Of a stretch of 64,000 nucleotides of DNA, positions 36,585 through 45,832 are shown one piece after another. The notes beneath the pieces were generated by a model. It did not search any database. It had not been told where the DNA came from and was given only the letters and a program-made list of their open reading frames with translations. Position 1 is the first letter of the stretch. Each line of letters begins with the position of its first letter. Both the position numbers and the translations under genes were made by a program. Where the stretch lies: NCBI GenBank assembly GCA_016714495.1, contig JADKDU010000010.1:1-64000 (forward strand). Direction: 5' to 3'. Source of the DNA: Hyphomonadaceae bacterium. GTDB lineage: Bacteria; Pseudomonadota; Alphaproteobacteria; Caulobacterales; Hyphomonadaceae.

Positions 36585-36637
36585 TGAAACCGGGAAGCCG
36601 ACCAGCCTAGTTTGGCCGTCTTCCCAACCATCGCGAA
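36582..36637. repeat. 3' flank of copy 1, homologous to the 3' flank of copy 2
   Basis: The stop codon of copy 1 is followed by GGGAAGCCGACCA and a partly complementary GGCCGTCTTCCC, then AACCATCGCGAA. The same order occurs after copy 2 (38940-38992), where it overlaps the 3' end of an M16 protease gene. The hairpin here is imperfect and may still terminate transcription. It is a decayed scrap of the protease end, left by tandem duplication. Confidence 0.6.
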
Positions 36638-36688
36638 TACCGGACTCTCCCGATCAACTGCAGACCAACATGCCGCGCACGGCAGTCA

Positions 36689-36715
36689 TTGCCGCCCGCA
36701 CCCACTCGCTTTAGC
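36689..36715 (+). promoter_or_regulatory. Promoter of the second PQQ dehydrogenase
   Basis: TTGCCG (36689-36694), 15 bases, TTTAGC (36710-36715), within a block nearly identical to that before copy 1. The spacing is one base shorter and the -10 one base weaker, so expression may differ between the copies. Confidence 0.45.
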
Positions 36716-36779
36716 TTCGCGCCCGAAAAAGCTGTCCATCCATACGGAAAAGGACCGCTGGGGAGAGAGGGAATTCCAC

Positions 36780-38942
36780 ATGAAGGCCAATCTGGCTTCG
36801 ATCTGCGTTGCCGCCGCGGCGCTGATGTCTGCCTGCAGCGGTGAAGCGCCTGCGCCGGAAAGCGCGGCTTCGACAAACGCCCAAGGTGCTGCTGCTGTGA
36901 ACGCGGAGCGGCTGCTGAATGCCGACAAGGAGCCCGGCTCCTGGCTCACAGCAGGTCGCACCTATGAAGAGCAGCGCTACAGCCCGCTCGATCAGATCAA
37001 CGACACGAACGTCAAAGAGCTCGGCCTCTCCTGGTATGCCGACATCGACACCGAGCGCGGTCAGGAAGCCACGCCCGTCATCGTCGACGGCGTGATGTAT
37101 CTCACCACTGCATGGAGCATGGTGAAGGCCTACGACATCAAGACAGGCGCCAAGCTCTGGGAGTACGATCCCGACGTCCGCAAGAACAAGGCGGCTGACG
37201 CCTGCTGCGACGTGGTCAATCGCGGCGTGGCCGCGTGGAACGGCAAGATCTATCTGGGCGCGCTCGACGGCCGTCTGATCGCGCTCGATGGCAAGACCGG
37301 CAAGCTGGTGTGGGAGAAGCAGACCACCGACACCAACCTGCCCTACACAATCACAGGCGTCCCGAGGATCATCAAGGGCAAGGTCATCATAGGCAATGGC
37401 GGCGCCGAATATCGCGTGCGCGGCTACGTGACTGCCTACGACGCTGAGACCGGTGAACAGGCTTGGCGCTGGTGGTCAGTGCCGGGCGACCCGTCCAAGC
37501 CCTACGAACAACCCGAGCTTGCGGAAGCAGCCAAGGGCTGGAAAGGCGACTTCTACTGGAAGATCGGCGGCGGCGGCACGGTCTGGGACGGCATGGCCTA
37601 CGACGCCGCTCTCGACACGATCTATGTCGGCACGGGTAACGGAAACCCGTGGAACCAGTCGATCCGTTCGCCGGGCGGCGGCGATAACCTCTTCCTCGCC
37701 TCGATCGTCGCGCTTGATCCCAACACCGGCAAGTACAAGTGGCACTACCAGACGACGCCAGGCGAGACTTGGGACTACACCGCCACACAGCCCATCATGC
37801 TCGCCGATCTGAATTATCCGGAAGGCAAGCGCCGCGTCGTGATGCAGGCGCCGAAGAATGGCTTCTTCTACGTTCTCGACGCCAAGGACGGCAAACTCAT
37901 CTCGGCTGAGAAGTTTGCTCCGCTCACCTGGGCGACCCACGTCGACATGACCACCGGCCGACCCGTTGAAATCCCGGAAGCGCGTTATGAAGTGACGGGC
38001 AAACCGCACATTGTCGCGCCGGCCGCTCTGGGCATGCACAACTGGCATCCGATGGCGTTCAACCAGGAGACAGGCTACGTCTACATTCCGGTTCAGGTTT
38101 CGGCCAACTCATACGCCGGTCCGAAAGAGTTCAAGCTCAACCTGGAAGGCACGAACACCGGCACCGACTTCTCCGGCGGCGCGGCTCTCTGTGCAGCTCC
38201 GGGAGCGAAATGCGGCAACATTGAAAGCTACATCCTCGCTTGGGATCCGGTGAAGGCGAAGGAAGTCTGGCGCGTGCCGAACGAGGTCTACGGCTCGAGC
38301 GGAATCCTTGCTACGTCGGGTAACCTGATCTTCTCCGGCAACCACAAGGGCGAATTCAACGCTTACAACGCGACCACGGGCGAGAAGCTCTGGACTGCGC
38401 CGACGCAGGCCCGCGTCGTCGCCGCCCCGTCAACCTTCATGGCCGACGGCAAGCAGAAAATCGCCCTCCTCGTCGGCGCCCGGGGCCTACCGGACAACCA
38501 GATCCGGACGAACGCTTACAGCGCCAACAACTCACGCCTTCTGGTGTTCCAGGCCGGCGGTGAAGCCAAGTTGCCGACCGAGATGCCGGCGATTGACCCC
38601 GCCAAGCTCGGCGTGCGCATCGATCCGCCGCTGCTCACTGCCAACAACGAAACAGTGTTCGCGGGTGAACAGGCATACGCCGCCAATTGCGCTATGTGCC
38701 ACGGCCCGAACGCCGTACCGGGCGCCGGCTCGATCGCTCCGGACCTGCGTTACTCAGGCCTGCTCCCGATCCGCAACGGCTGGAACCCCACCGTCCGCGG
38801 CGGCGATCGCGCCCAGCGCGGAATGCCGGCCTTCGAAGCTGTCCTGCCTGTGGAGACCACCGACGCGATCCTCGCTTACGTCATCAAGCGCGCGAACGAC
38901 GAGAAGGCTGAACAGGAAGCTGCTCTGAAGAAGAGCCAGTGA
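36780..38942 (+). CDS. PQQ-dependent quinohaemoprotein alcohol dehydrogenase, copy 2
   Basis: 720 residues, ATG 36780 after GGGGAGAGAGGG. Closely similar to copy 1 along its whole length: lipobox (VAAAALMSAC), DACCDVVNRGVA disulphide, GETWDYTATQP catalytic Asp, and a C-terminal haem site NCAMCHGP. Differences cluster at the signal peptide, in the region around ALGMHNWHPMAFNQETG versus AAGHHNWHPMAFSPETG, in blade loops and in the cytochrome domain. These suggest divergence in substrate range. The same periplasmic alcohol oxidation role is expected. It has its own promoter and a strong terminator. Confidence 0.93.
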   Translation: MKANLASICVAAAALMSACSGEAPAPESAASTNAQGAAAVNAERLLNADKEPGSWLTAGRTYEEQRYSPLDQINDTNVKELGLSWYADIDTERGQEATPVIVDGVMYLTTAWSMVKAYDIKTGAKLWEYDPDVRKNKAADACCDVVNRGVAAWNGKIYLGALDGRLIALDGKTGKLVWEKQTTDTNLPYTITGVPRIIKGKVIIGNGGAEYRVRGYVTAYDAETGEQAWRWWSVPGDPSKPYEQPELAEAAKGWKGDFYWKIGGGGTVWDGMAYDAALDTIYVGTGNGNPWNQSIRSPGGGDNLFLASIVALDPNTGKYKWHYQTTPGETWDYTATQPIMLADLNYPEGKRRVVMQAPKNGFFYVLDAKDGKLISAEKFAPLTWATHVDMTTGRPVEIPEARYEVTGKPHIVAPAALGMHNWHPMAFNQETGYVYIPVQVSANSYAGPKEFKLNLEGTNTGTDFSGGAALCAAPGAKCGNIESYILAWDPVKAKEVWRVPNEVYGSSGILATSGNLIFSGNHKGEFNAYNATTGEKLWTAPTQARVVAAPSTFMADGKQKIALLVGARGLPDNQIRTNAYSANNSRLLVFQAGGEAKLPTEMPAIDPAKLGVRIDPPLLTANNETVFAGEQAYAANCAMCHGPNAVPGAGSIAPDLRYSGLLPIRNGWNPTVRGGDRAQRGMPAFEAVLPVETTDAILAYVIKRANDEKAEQEAALKKSQ

Positions 38943-38950
38943 TTGGAAAC

Positions 38951-38979
38951 GGGAAGCCGGTCTATCTGACCGGCTTCCC
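38951..38979. terminator. Terminator hairpin after PQQ dehydrogenase copy 2
   Basis: GGGAAGCCGGTC (38951-38962), loop TATCT, GACCGGCTTCCC (38968-38979): a perfect 12-bp stem. It lacks a long T-run, so termination may be partial. The right arm also encodes the last residues of the convergent M16 gene (GKPVR). Confidence 0.65.
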
Positions 38980-40293
38980 GACCATCACGAACGTGAAGTT
39001 CTCAGGCTTCATGTAGGTCGCGGCGACGCGCTTCACGTCATCCAGCGTTACTGCCTGGAAATAGCTATTGCGGCGTTCAACATAATCGGCCGGCATGCCG
39101 TCCTGAAGGAAGCCGATCAGGTTCTGCGCAATCTTGGTATTGCTATCGAACGCCAGCGGGAAAGCCCCCGTAATGAAAGCTTTCGCGTCCGCTAGCTCGT
39201 CTGTCGTCGGACCTTCGCGGCCCAGCCGCGCGATGTTCTCGCGGATCAGCGTCACCACTTCATCCGCCTTGTCGTTCATCGTCGAACTCGACCCTGTCCA
39301 ACGCCAGAAATGCGGCTGGATGCTCAGCCCCGTGCCGATACCATAGGTCAGCCCGCGCTTCTCGCGGATTTCGTCGGTCAACCGCGAGGAAAACGCGCCG
39401 CCGCCGAGAATATAGTTCAGCACATAGGCCGCATAAAAATCCGGGTCCTCGCGCCTGACGCCAGGCCCGGAGAACAGGATCAGCGTCTGCGGCTGCGGAA
39501 GTTCCTTCACCACGGGCTCAGCCAGCGGGGGGCGGGCCTGCGCATCAGGAACAACCGGCAACACTGATGTCGCCGGGAGCGATCCGAACACCTCGTCCAG
39601 CTTCGGCTTCAGCTCCTCAGCCGTAATGTCGCCGACAACGACGACCTTCAACCGATCCTTCGTCATCAGTTGCGCCATGAGCTTGCGTGCATCCGCCTTC
39701 TGGATCGCACTAACAGTCGCCTCTGTCGCCACGGTCGCGTAGGGGTGTCCTGAGATCAGCGCGGCGTTCATCGCTTTGCTGGCCACCGCCTTGGGATTTG
39801 TCTCGTCGTCTTGCAGCCCCACGATCATCTCGCGCTTGGCCCGCCCAAACGGCTCATCGTCAAACCGCAGGTCGGAAAACGCCAACCGGACCATGTCGAA
39901 GCTCTCGTCAGCCGTCTCCTTCAGCGTGGTCATCCCGCAATTCGTCCAGTCGGCCCAGACGCCGCACGCGAACTTCATGTTGAGGTCTTCCATCCGCGCG
40001 CCATAGGCGGACGTATCCATGTCTCCCGCGCCCTCATTCATCATGTAGGCCAGCACCCATCCGATGCCTCGCATCTCCGGCGGCTCGACCGAGGCCCCGC
40101 CCTGCCAGGTCCACTCCATCGAAATCATCGGCACGAAACTTTCAGACACCAGCCACGCCGTGATCCCGCCCGGCGACGTCACCACCTGCACGTCAGCCAG
40201 AGACGACCGGCTCGCGCCGATAACCGCCACAGGCGCCTGCGTCGCGCAACCGGCCAGCGCCAGCGCCAGCACCGATCCCGCCAGCCGCCTCAT
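38962..40293 (-). CDS. M16-family protease homologue without zinc motif (non-catalytic partner), lipoprotein
   Basis: 443 residues. Lipoprotein signal (RRLAGSVLALALAGC, Cys16). Two M16 lobes are recognisable, including GGGAFSSRLTDEIREKRGLTYG in the second. At the position of HxxEH the sequence reads GWVLAYMMNEG, so the zinc site is absent. Such inactive subunits pair with an active M16 protein, as in mitochondrial processing peptidase. The active partner lies directly upstream with ATGA overlap (40290-40293). Probably located at the periplasmic face of a membrane. Confidence 0.9.
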   Translation of the reverse strand: MRRLAGSVLALALAGCATQAPVAVIGASRSSLADVQVVTSPGGITAWLVSESFVPMISMEWTWQGGASVEPPEMRGIGWVLAYMMNEGAGDMDTSAYGARMEDLNMKFACGVWADWTNCGMTTLKETADESFDMVRLAFSDLRFDDEPFGRAKREMIVGLQDDETNPKAVASKAMNAALISGHPYATVATEATVSAIQKADARKLMAQLMTKDRLKVVVVGDITAEELKPKLDEVFGSLPATSVLPVVPDAQARPPLAEPVVKELPQPQTLILFSGPGVRREDPDFYAAYVLNYILGGGAFSSRLTDEIREKRGLTYGIGTGLSIQPHFWRWTGSSSTMNDKADEVVTLIRENIARLGREGPTTDELADAKAFITGAFPLAFDSNTKIAQNLIGFLQDGMPADYVERRNSYFQAVTLDDVKRVAATYMKPENFTFVMVGKPVR

Positions 40294-41654
40294 CGCGGCG
40301 CCTCCGGCACTAGCAGCGCGTCGACATGGTTCACGCCCGCCAGATACTTGTTCAGCACGCGCACAACATCCGCCGCCGTCACGGCGCGGATGCGCTCATC
40401 CCAGCCTTCGATATGCTCCAGCGTTTGCCCAGCCGTCAGCCGTTCGCCATACCATTCGGCCATGCTCATCTGGTTGTCGCGCGCGAAGATCGCAGACGCC
40501 GCGATCATATCTTTGGCGCGCTTCAGTTCTTCCGTAGTCGGCCCCTCGCGCAAGAAGCGTGTCGTCACGTCCATGGCCGCCGCCTCGATCCCTTCGATCG
40601 CCACGCCCGGCGCCGGGGTCGCGCTGATGGCGGCATAGCCGCGCCCTTCCATTTCCATGGAATAGCCCATGCTCATCACCGCCTGGCCCTGCTCGTTCAA
40701 CTCGCGATAGAGCCGGCTGACACGCCCGCCGCCGAGAATCTCCATCCCGACCTGAAGCGCCTCCGCATCCGGATCGCCCATCGCCACGCCCAACCAGTAA
40801 CGCGACCAGCTCGCCTGGCTCACCTTCGGATCCGCGTGCGAAATCTCGACCGACTTCGCCAGCGGCCGCACCCGCGGCCATTTCCGCACTTTCAAATCGC
40901 CCCGGCGTGGAACGGCGCCATAGATCTGCTCCGCCAGGGGCTTCAGCTCTGCGGCCGTCATGTCGCCCGCAACCACCAGGATCGCATTCTCCGGCCCATA
41001 CCAGGTGCGATACCAGTCTACGGCATCATCGCGTGACAGCTTCGCCAGCTCGTCCATATGGCCAATAATCGGGATAGCGTAAGGATGCCCGGCATACAGC
41101 TCCGCATACACCTTTTCGTCGAGCTCCGCCGCGGGGCTGGACTCAACATTCTGCCGCCGCTCTTCGCGTACGACGTTCAGTTCCGGGATCACTTCTGCTT
41201 CGTCGAGCTTGAGGTGAACCATCCGGTCCGCCTCCATCCGCATCATCTGCGGCAGACGGTCCTTGGCGATGCGGAAATGATAGACGGTATAGTCGAACGA
41301 GGTGGCGGCGTTGTCCTGCCCGCCATTGCGCGCCACGATCTTCGAGAACTCGCCGGCCGGAATCTTGTCTGTCGCCTTGAACATCAGGTGTTCGAGAAAA
41401 TGCGCGAGCCCGGACTTACCCGCCACCTCATCAGCCGACCCGACACGATACCACAGCATGTGCGTCACCACCGGCGCGCGATGGTCCGGCAGAACCACAG
41501 CCGTCATACCGTTGGAAAGCCTGAATGTCTCGGGCTTCCACACTGCCTCGGTCTGGGCCGACGCCGGCAAGGCGATCAGCGCAACCGTGGCCGCAACCAG
41601 GGCCGCGATGCTGCGAACAATGCGCGACGTCGCCAGCCGCTTCGTCAGGATCAA
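40290..41654 (-). CDS. M16-family zinc metallopeptidase, exported
   Basis: 454 residues. An N-terminal signal peptide (IAALVAATVALIALPASAQ) exports it. The active lobe has the HxxEH motif in GLAHFLEHLMFKAT and the downstream zinc Glu region VIPELNVVREERR. The second lobe includes GGGRVSRLYRELNEQG. It forms an operon with bamF (ATGA overlap upstream) and the inactive M16 homologue downstream; the two probably make a heterodimer that degrades peptides in the periplasm. Confidence 0.93.
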   Translation of the reverse strand: MILTKRLATSRIVRSIAALVAATVALIALPASAQTEAVWKPETFRLSNGMTAVVLPDHRAPVVTHMLWYRVGSADEVAGKSGLAHFLEHLMFKATDKIPAGEFSKIVARNGGQDNAATSFDYTVYHFRIAKDRLPQMMRMEADRMVHLKLDEAEVIPELNVVREERRQNVESSPAAELDEKVYAELYAGHPYAIPIIGHMDELAKLSRDDAVDWYRTWYGPENAILVVAGDMTAAELKPLAEQIYGAVPRRGDLKVRKWPRVRPLAKSVEISHADPKVSQASWSRYWLGVAMGDPDAEALQVGMEILGGGRVSRLYRELNEQGQAVMSMGYSMEMEGRGYAAISATPAPGVAIEGIEAAAMDVTTRFLREGPTTEELKRAKDMIAASAIFARDNQMSMAEWYGERLTAGQTLEHIEGWDERIRAVTAADVVRVLNKYLAGVNHVDALLVPEAPR

Positions 41655-42163
41655 AGCCCCGGAAGCTTGCTGGTTTGTTTGGGCTGGATGACGACCTTGC
41701 CGCCGCCGGTCAGTTCCTTCAGCCCCTCTTCCCGCAAGCGAAGGCGCTCCGCCTCAGCGGCGGGGTCAAGCAGCGGCTCGGTCGACGCATCCTTGCCGAA
41801 GTTCAAGATTGTGTCGGCGAAGTTGCGGCTCTTGCGCAGGATCTGAGCGTTGTCATAGTCGACCGCGCTGCGCACCGAGCGGTCCACGGCATCGCCGCCG
41901 GCCTGCTTGATGAAAAGCTTCTCGCCCTCACTGGCGTTCTGAGCGTAGTCGGCGCCAAACACGGCAATGCGCGCCTGGGTCTCGCTTGAAAGCTCTTGCG
42001 GACGCGAGGTGCCCGGAGCAGGCGGGCGCAGGTTGAATTCCGGCGGCACGGTCAGCGGCGCCTTGCGCACCACACGGAACTCGTCCGGAGTGGTCATCGA
42101 GCTGCAAGCGGTCGCGCCCGTGGCGGCGATAGCGGCAAGGCTCAGCAATGCGATACGCTTCAC
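41651..42163 (-). CDS. bamF: DUF3035 lipoprotein, BamF-type outer-membrane assembly subunit
   Basis: 170 residues. Lipoprotein signal with Cys20 (ATGATACSS). Shortly after the lipid anchor comes an RxxR motif (EFRVVRKAPLTVPPEFNLRPP), the conserved core of DUF3035 proteins, which in Caulobacter are described as the BAM-complex lipoprotein BamF. The rest is charged and helical. Location between lspA and M16 genes links it to envelope biogenesis. The name relies on this motif and on recall of the family. Confidence 0.75.
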   Translation of the reverse strand: MKRIALLSLAAIAATGATACSSMTTPDEFRVVRKAPLTVPPEFNLRPPAPGTSRPQELSSETQARIAVFGADYAQNASEGEKLFIKQAGGDAVDRSVRSAVDYDNAQILRKSRNFADTILNFGKDASTEPLLDPAAEAERLRLREEGLKELTGGGKVVIQPKQTSKLPGL

Positions 42164-42202
42164 GAAATTCTCCTGTGCGGCTATTGCCGGCTCCGGCCCC
42201 TT

Positions 42203-42775
42203 CTAACCTGCCGTTTTGCGCCCGGCCAGAAGCTGATCCAGCAGCAATGCGGCGGCCCCAAGGCTGATCGAGGCGTCTGCCACGTTGAAAATCCAAGGGA
42301 AACCGACCTTCCAGCCGCCAATCTCCAGGCCGAACCAGGGGCCTGAAAAGTCAATGAAATCGACCACCGCGCCAAAAAGCGCCCGGTCGATCAGGTTTCC
42401 AACAGCCCCGCCCACGACCATGGCCAGCGCCAGCGCCGTCATCCGCCGTTCTGCGCGGAACAGCCACAGGGTAAAGCCCAAAGCGATCGCCCCGATCAGC
42501 ACGAACAGCCCCCAACGGGCGAGTCCCTCGGCCTGCATTACGCCGAAGCTGACCCCCCGATTCCAGGTCATGGAGAAGTCCAGGACGGACGACATTTCGA
42601 CTTTCCCGCACAGCACATTATCCTGCAGGCAGTTCATCGCGTTGAGCGCCGGCGTCGCGAGCACCCAGGCCTTGGTCAGCTGGTCCAGCGCGACAATGCC
42701 GATGATCAGCGGGATGCCCCAGCGCCACTCGCGGGTCATCTTCTCACGCGACAGCCAGTCCATCGTAACGGCCAT
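42203..42775 (-). CDS. lspA: Lipoprotein signal peptidase (signal peptidase II)
   Basis: 190 residues, four TM helices. The catalytic aspartates lie in GNLIDRALFGAVVDFIDF and FNVADASISLG; the conserved Asn is in TWNRGVSFG. Cleaves prolipoproteins after diacylglyceryl transfer. A second ATG (MDWLSREK) four codons in is also possible. It starts 9 bases after the end of ileS, the usual ileS-lspA order. Confidence 0.95.
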   Translation of the reverse strand: MAVTMDWLSREKMTREWRWGIPLIIGIVALDQLTKAWVLATPALNAMNCLQDNVLCGKVEMSSVLDFSMTWNRGVSFGVMQAEGLARWGLFVLIGAIALGFTLWLFRAERRMTALALAMVVGGAVGNLIDRALFGAVVDFIDFSGPWFGLEIGGWKVGFPWIFNVADASISLGAAALLLDQLLAGRKTAG

Positions 42776-42784
42776 GTTTTTTCC

Positions 42785-45697
42785 CTAGAGACCACGGTAT
42801 TCACGCACGGCCGCGGCGTCCCGCGGTGTGATATCCGGAAACGCCGGATCAGCGCTCGACGGGGCGAAGTATTTCCACGACCGCGCGCACTTCTTCCAGT
42901 CGTCCGGCACACGAACGCTGATAACATTGACAGAAGAGCTGTCGGCGTCGGCGCTCAGCTTGGCGTCCGACGTGATAAAGATTTCCGCCGCATCCTCGCC
43001 GGCGAAGGCATCAAGATCAGCCTTGACGCCAATCTTTACATCCACCGCCGCTTCGAGCGACGAACCGATCCGCTTCTCGCGGCGCTCAACCTCAAGCGCC
43101 TCCGTCACAGATTTGCGAACGCGGAAGATTGCTTCCCACTTCGCGGCGACGCCCGGATCAAGCCATCCCTCCGGTGTTTTCGGAAACTGCTGCAGATGCA
43201 CCGAGCCGTTGCCTGGATGACGCTGCTCCCACGCTTCTTCGCAGGTGAACACCATCACCGGCGCAAACCAGATCGTCAGGCGCGTGAACACCTCGTCCAT
43301 CACCGTCCGGCACGCACGACGGCGCAGCGACGACGGCGCGTCGCAATAAAGACTGTCCTTGCGGATGTCGAAATACACCGCCGAGAGATCAACGACGCAG
43401 AAATTGACCAGCGCATGGAACGCCACCTTGAAGTCGAACCCGAGGCACGCCTCGGTGACGATCTTGTCGAGTTCCGCCAGCCGATGGAGAACCCAGCGCT
43501 CCAGCCCCGGCATATCCTTCAGCTCAACGCGTTCTTTCTCCGAGAAGTTGTCAAGCGCGCCGAGCAGATACCGCATCGTGTTGCGCAGCTTGCGGTAGAT
43601 GTCGCTGTTGGCGTTGAACAGGTTCCATCCAAAGCTCGGATCATCGCCATAGTCAGATGACGCGACCCAGATGCGAAGGATGTCCGCGCCGAACTTGTCG
43701 CAGACTTCCATCGGCGAGATCACGTTGCCGAGCGACTTCGACATCTTCTCGCCGTCCTCGGCCTGCACGAAGCCGTGCGTGACGATGCCGTCGTAAGGCG
43801 CCCGTCCGCGCGTGGCGCAGCTTTCCAGTAGCGAAGACTGGAACCAGCCGCGATGCTGGTCCGAGCCTTCGAGATAGATGTCCGCCGGCCATTTCAGCCC
43901 GCGATCTTCCAGCGTGAAGGCGTGCGTGGTTCCTGAGTCAAACCACACATCGAGAATGTCGTTGATCTTTTCGTACTTTGACGCGTCGTATTTGGCGCCA
44001 AGAAAGCCAGCCGACTCCCCGCCAAACCAGGCATCGGCGCCAGCCTTCTCGACTGCCGCTACGATCCGGTTATTCACATCCGGGTCATTCAGGATCTCAC
44101 CCGTCTCGCGGTCAACGAACAACGTCAGCGGCACACCCCACGCGCGCTGGCGCGAGATCAGCCAGTCCGGCCGCTCCTCGACCATCGCGCGAATGCGCTG
44201 CCGTCCACGCTCCGGTGTGAACGACGTCGCATCGATCGCCGCCAACGACAGCTCGCGCAGCGTCTTGCCTTCCTTGCCTCTGAAATGCGTCAGCGGCCGG
44301 TCCATCGCAATGAACCATTGCGGCGTCCCCCGCCGGATCACCGGCGCCTTTGATCGCCAAGAGTGCGCATCGCGCAGCGTGGTCACCCCACGCGCCAGCA
44401 GCGCCCCCGCCTCGATCAGCTTATCCATCACGGCCTTGTTCGCCGGCCCATCCTGCCCGCGTTTCTTGCCCTCAATCTGGATGATCTCCAGCCCCTCAAA
44501 GCCGGGGCACACCTTGGTGTAGCGCCCGAACTCATCGACCGTATTCGGGATGGACACATCGATGCCACGCGCTGCAAGCGCCTTGGCGTTCGCCATCCAG
44601 ACTTCGTAGTCATCCTCGCCATGGCTCGGCGCCGTATGCACGAACCCCGTACCCGTATCATCGCTCACATGCGAGCCAGCGAGCATCGGCACGTCATACG
44701 TATAGCCGAATGCACTCAACGGATGCGCCAGCGTTATCGCCTGCAGTTGAGCCGCGCTGACATCGCTTATGCGCTTCCAGCTGCCGGCCTTCGCCGCTTT
44801 CATCACGCTCTCGGCGAGCTTGTCGGCAAGGATTAACCTGTCGCCCGGCTTGATCCACGGCTCGAACGCCAGTCCCTGCTCAAGCGTTTCGCACTCATAA
44901 ACGCCGTACGCGATCTCCGGGTTGAACGATACGGCTCGGTTCGCCGGGATCGTCCACGGCGTCGTCGTCCAGATGACGACGCTAGCATTCATCACGCCGC
45001 CCGACTTCGCTGGAAATCTCACCCAGATCACCGACGCCTTGCGATCGGCGTACTCGATCTCCGCCTCGGCCAGCGCCGTCTGTTCCACCGGGCTCCACAT
45101 CACGGGTTTGGCGCCGCGCTTCAGCTGCCCGCTCATCGCGACCTTCAGGAACTCCTTCACGGTGGCCGCTTCCGACGAATACGCCATCGTCAGGTAGGGA
45201 TCGTTCCAGTTTCCCGCCCCCCCCAGCCGCTTGAACTCGGTCCGCTGGATGTCGATCCACTTCTGCGCATAGGCCCGGCACGAGGCGCGAAACTCCGCCA
45301 TCGGCACGTCGCGCTTCTGCTTGCCCGCCGCCCGGAACTCTTCTTCCACCTTCCACTCGATCGGAAGGCCATGACAGTCCCAGCCCGGAATATAGTCAGC
45401 ATCGAACCCGGTCATCTGCCGCGTGCGCACAACAAGGTCTTTCAGGATCTTGTTCATCGCCGTGCCTATATGGATGTGCCCGTTCGCATAGGGCGGCCCG
45501 TCGTGCAGCATGAACGCCTTCGCCCCCCGCGCCTTCGCATCCGCACGCAGCTTCTCGTAGAGGCCCTCGGCCTCCCACTTCGCCAGCCGCACCGGCTCTT
45601 GCTGAGGCAGCCCCCCGCGCATCGGGAAGTCGGTCTTCGGAAGGAACAGCGCGTCCTTGTAAGGGTTCGCCGAGTCGTCTTTTTCAGGTTTACTCAT
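42785..45697 (-). CDS. ileS: Isoleucyl-tRNA synthetase
   Basis: 970 residues from ATG 45697 (MSKPEKDDSANPYKD); a longer in-frame start is not supported. Class Ia synthetase: the HIGH-type motif is PPYANGHIHIGTAMNK and the KMSKS motif is DGEKMSKSLGN. The CP1 editing domain includes GTGFVHTAPSHGEDDYEV. The C-terminus lacks the zinc-finger cysteines seen in E. coli IleS, as in several alphaproteobacteria. 135 bases separate it from ribF. Confidence 0.96.
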   Translation of the reverse strand: MSKPEKDDSANPYKDALFLPKTDFPMRGGLPQQEPVRLAKWEAEGLYEKLRADAKARGAKAFMLHDGPPYANGHIHIGTAMNKILKDLVVRTRQMTGFDADYIPGWDCHGLPIEWKVEEEFRAAGKQKRDVPMAEFRASCRAYAQKWIDIQRTEFKRLGGAGNWNDPYLTMAYSSEAATVKEFLKVAMSGQLKRGAKPVMWSPVEQTALAEAEIEYADRKASVIWVRFPAKSGGVMNASVVIWTTTPWTIPANRAVSFNPEIAYGVYECETLEQGLAFEPWIKPGDRLILADKLAESVMKAAKAGSWKRISDVSAAQLQAITLAHPLSAFGYTYDVPMLAGSHVSDDTGTGFVHTAPSHGEDDYEVWMANAKALAARGIDVSIPNTVDEFGRYTKVCPGFEGLEIIQIEGKKRGQDGPANKAVMDKLIEAGALLARGVTTLRDAHSWRSKAPVIRRGTPQWFIAMDRPLTHFRGKEGKTLRELSLAAIDATSFTPERGRQRIRAMVEERPDWLISRQRAWGVPLTLFVDRETGEILNDPDVNNRIVAAVEKAGADAWFGGESAGFLGAKYDASKYEKINDILDVWFDSGTTHAFTLEDRGLKWPADIYLEGSDQHRGWFQSSLLESCATRGRAPYDGIVTHGFVQAEDGEKMSKSLGNVISPMEVCDKFGADILRIWVASSDYGDDPSFGWNLFNANSDIYRKLRNTMRYLLGALDNFSEKERVELKDMPGLERWVLHRLAELDKIVTEACLGFDFKVAFHALVNFCVVDLSAVYFDIRKDSLYCDAPSSLRRRACRTVMDEVFTRLTIWFAPVMVFTCEEAWEQRHPGNGSVHLQQFPKTPEGWLDPGVAAKWEAIFRVRKSVTEALEVERREKRIGSSLEAAVDVKIGVKADLDAFAGEDAAEIFITSDAKLSADADSSSVNVISVRVPDDWKKCARSWKYFAPSSADPAFPDITPRDAAAVREYRGL

Positions 45698-45832
45698 GGT
45701 GGGCGTCGCTTTGAACTGATTGCCGCTAATCTGGCTGGCGTGGACGGATACGACATACCCGGCGGTAAACGCGTTAAACCGCGTCCGCCGGGCCCATAAT
45801 TCGAAGGCTCGCAACCCGTTTCATGGTGAGGC

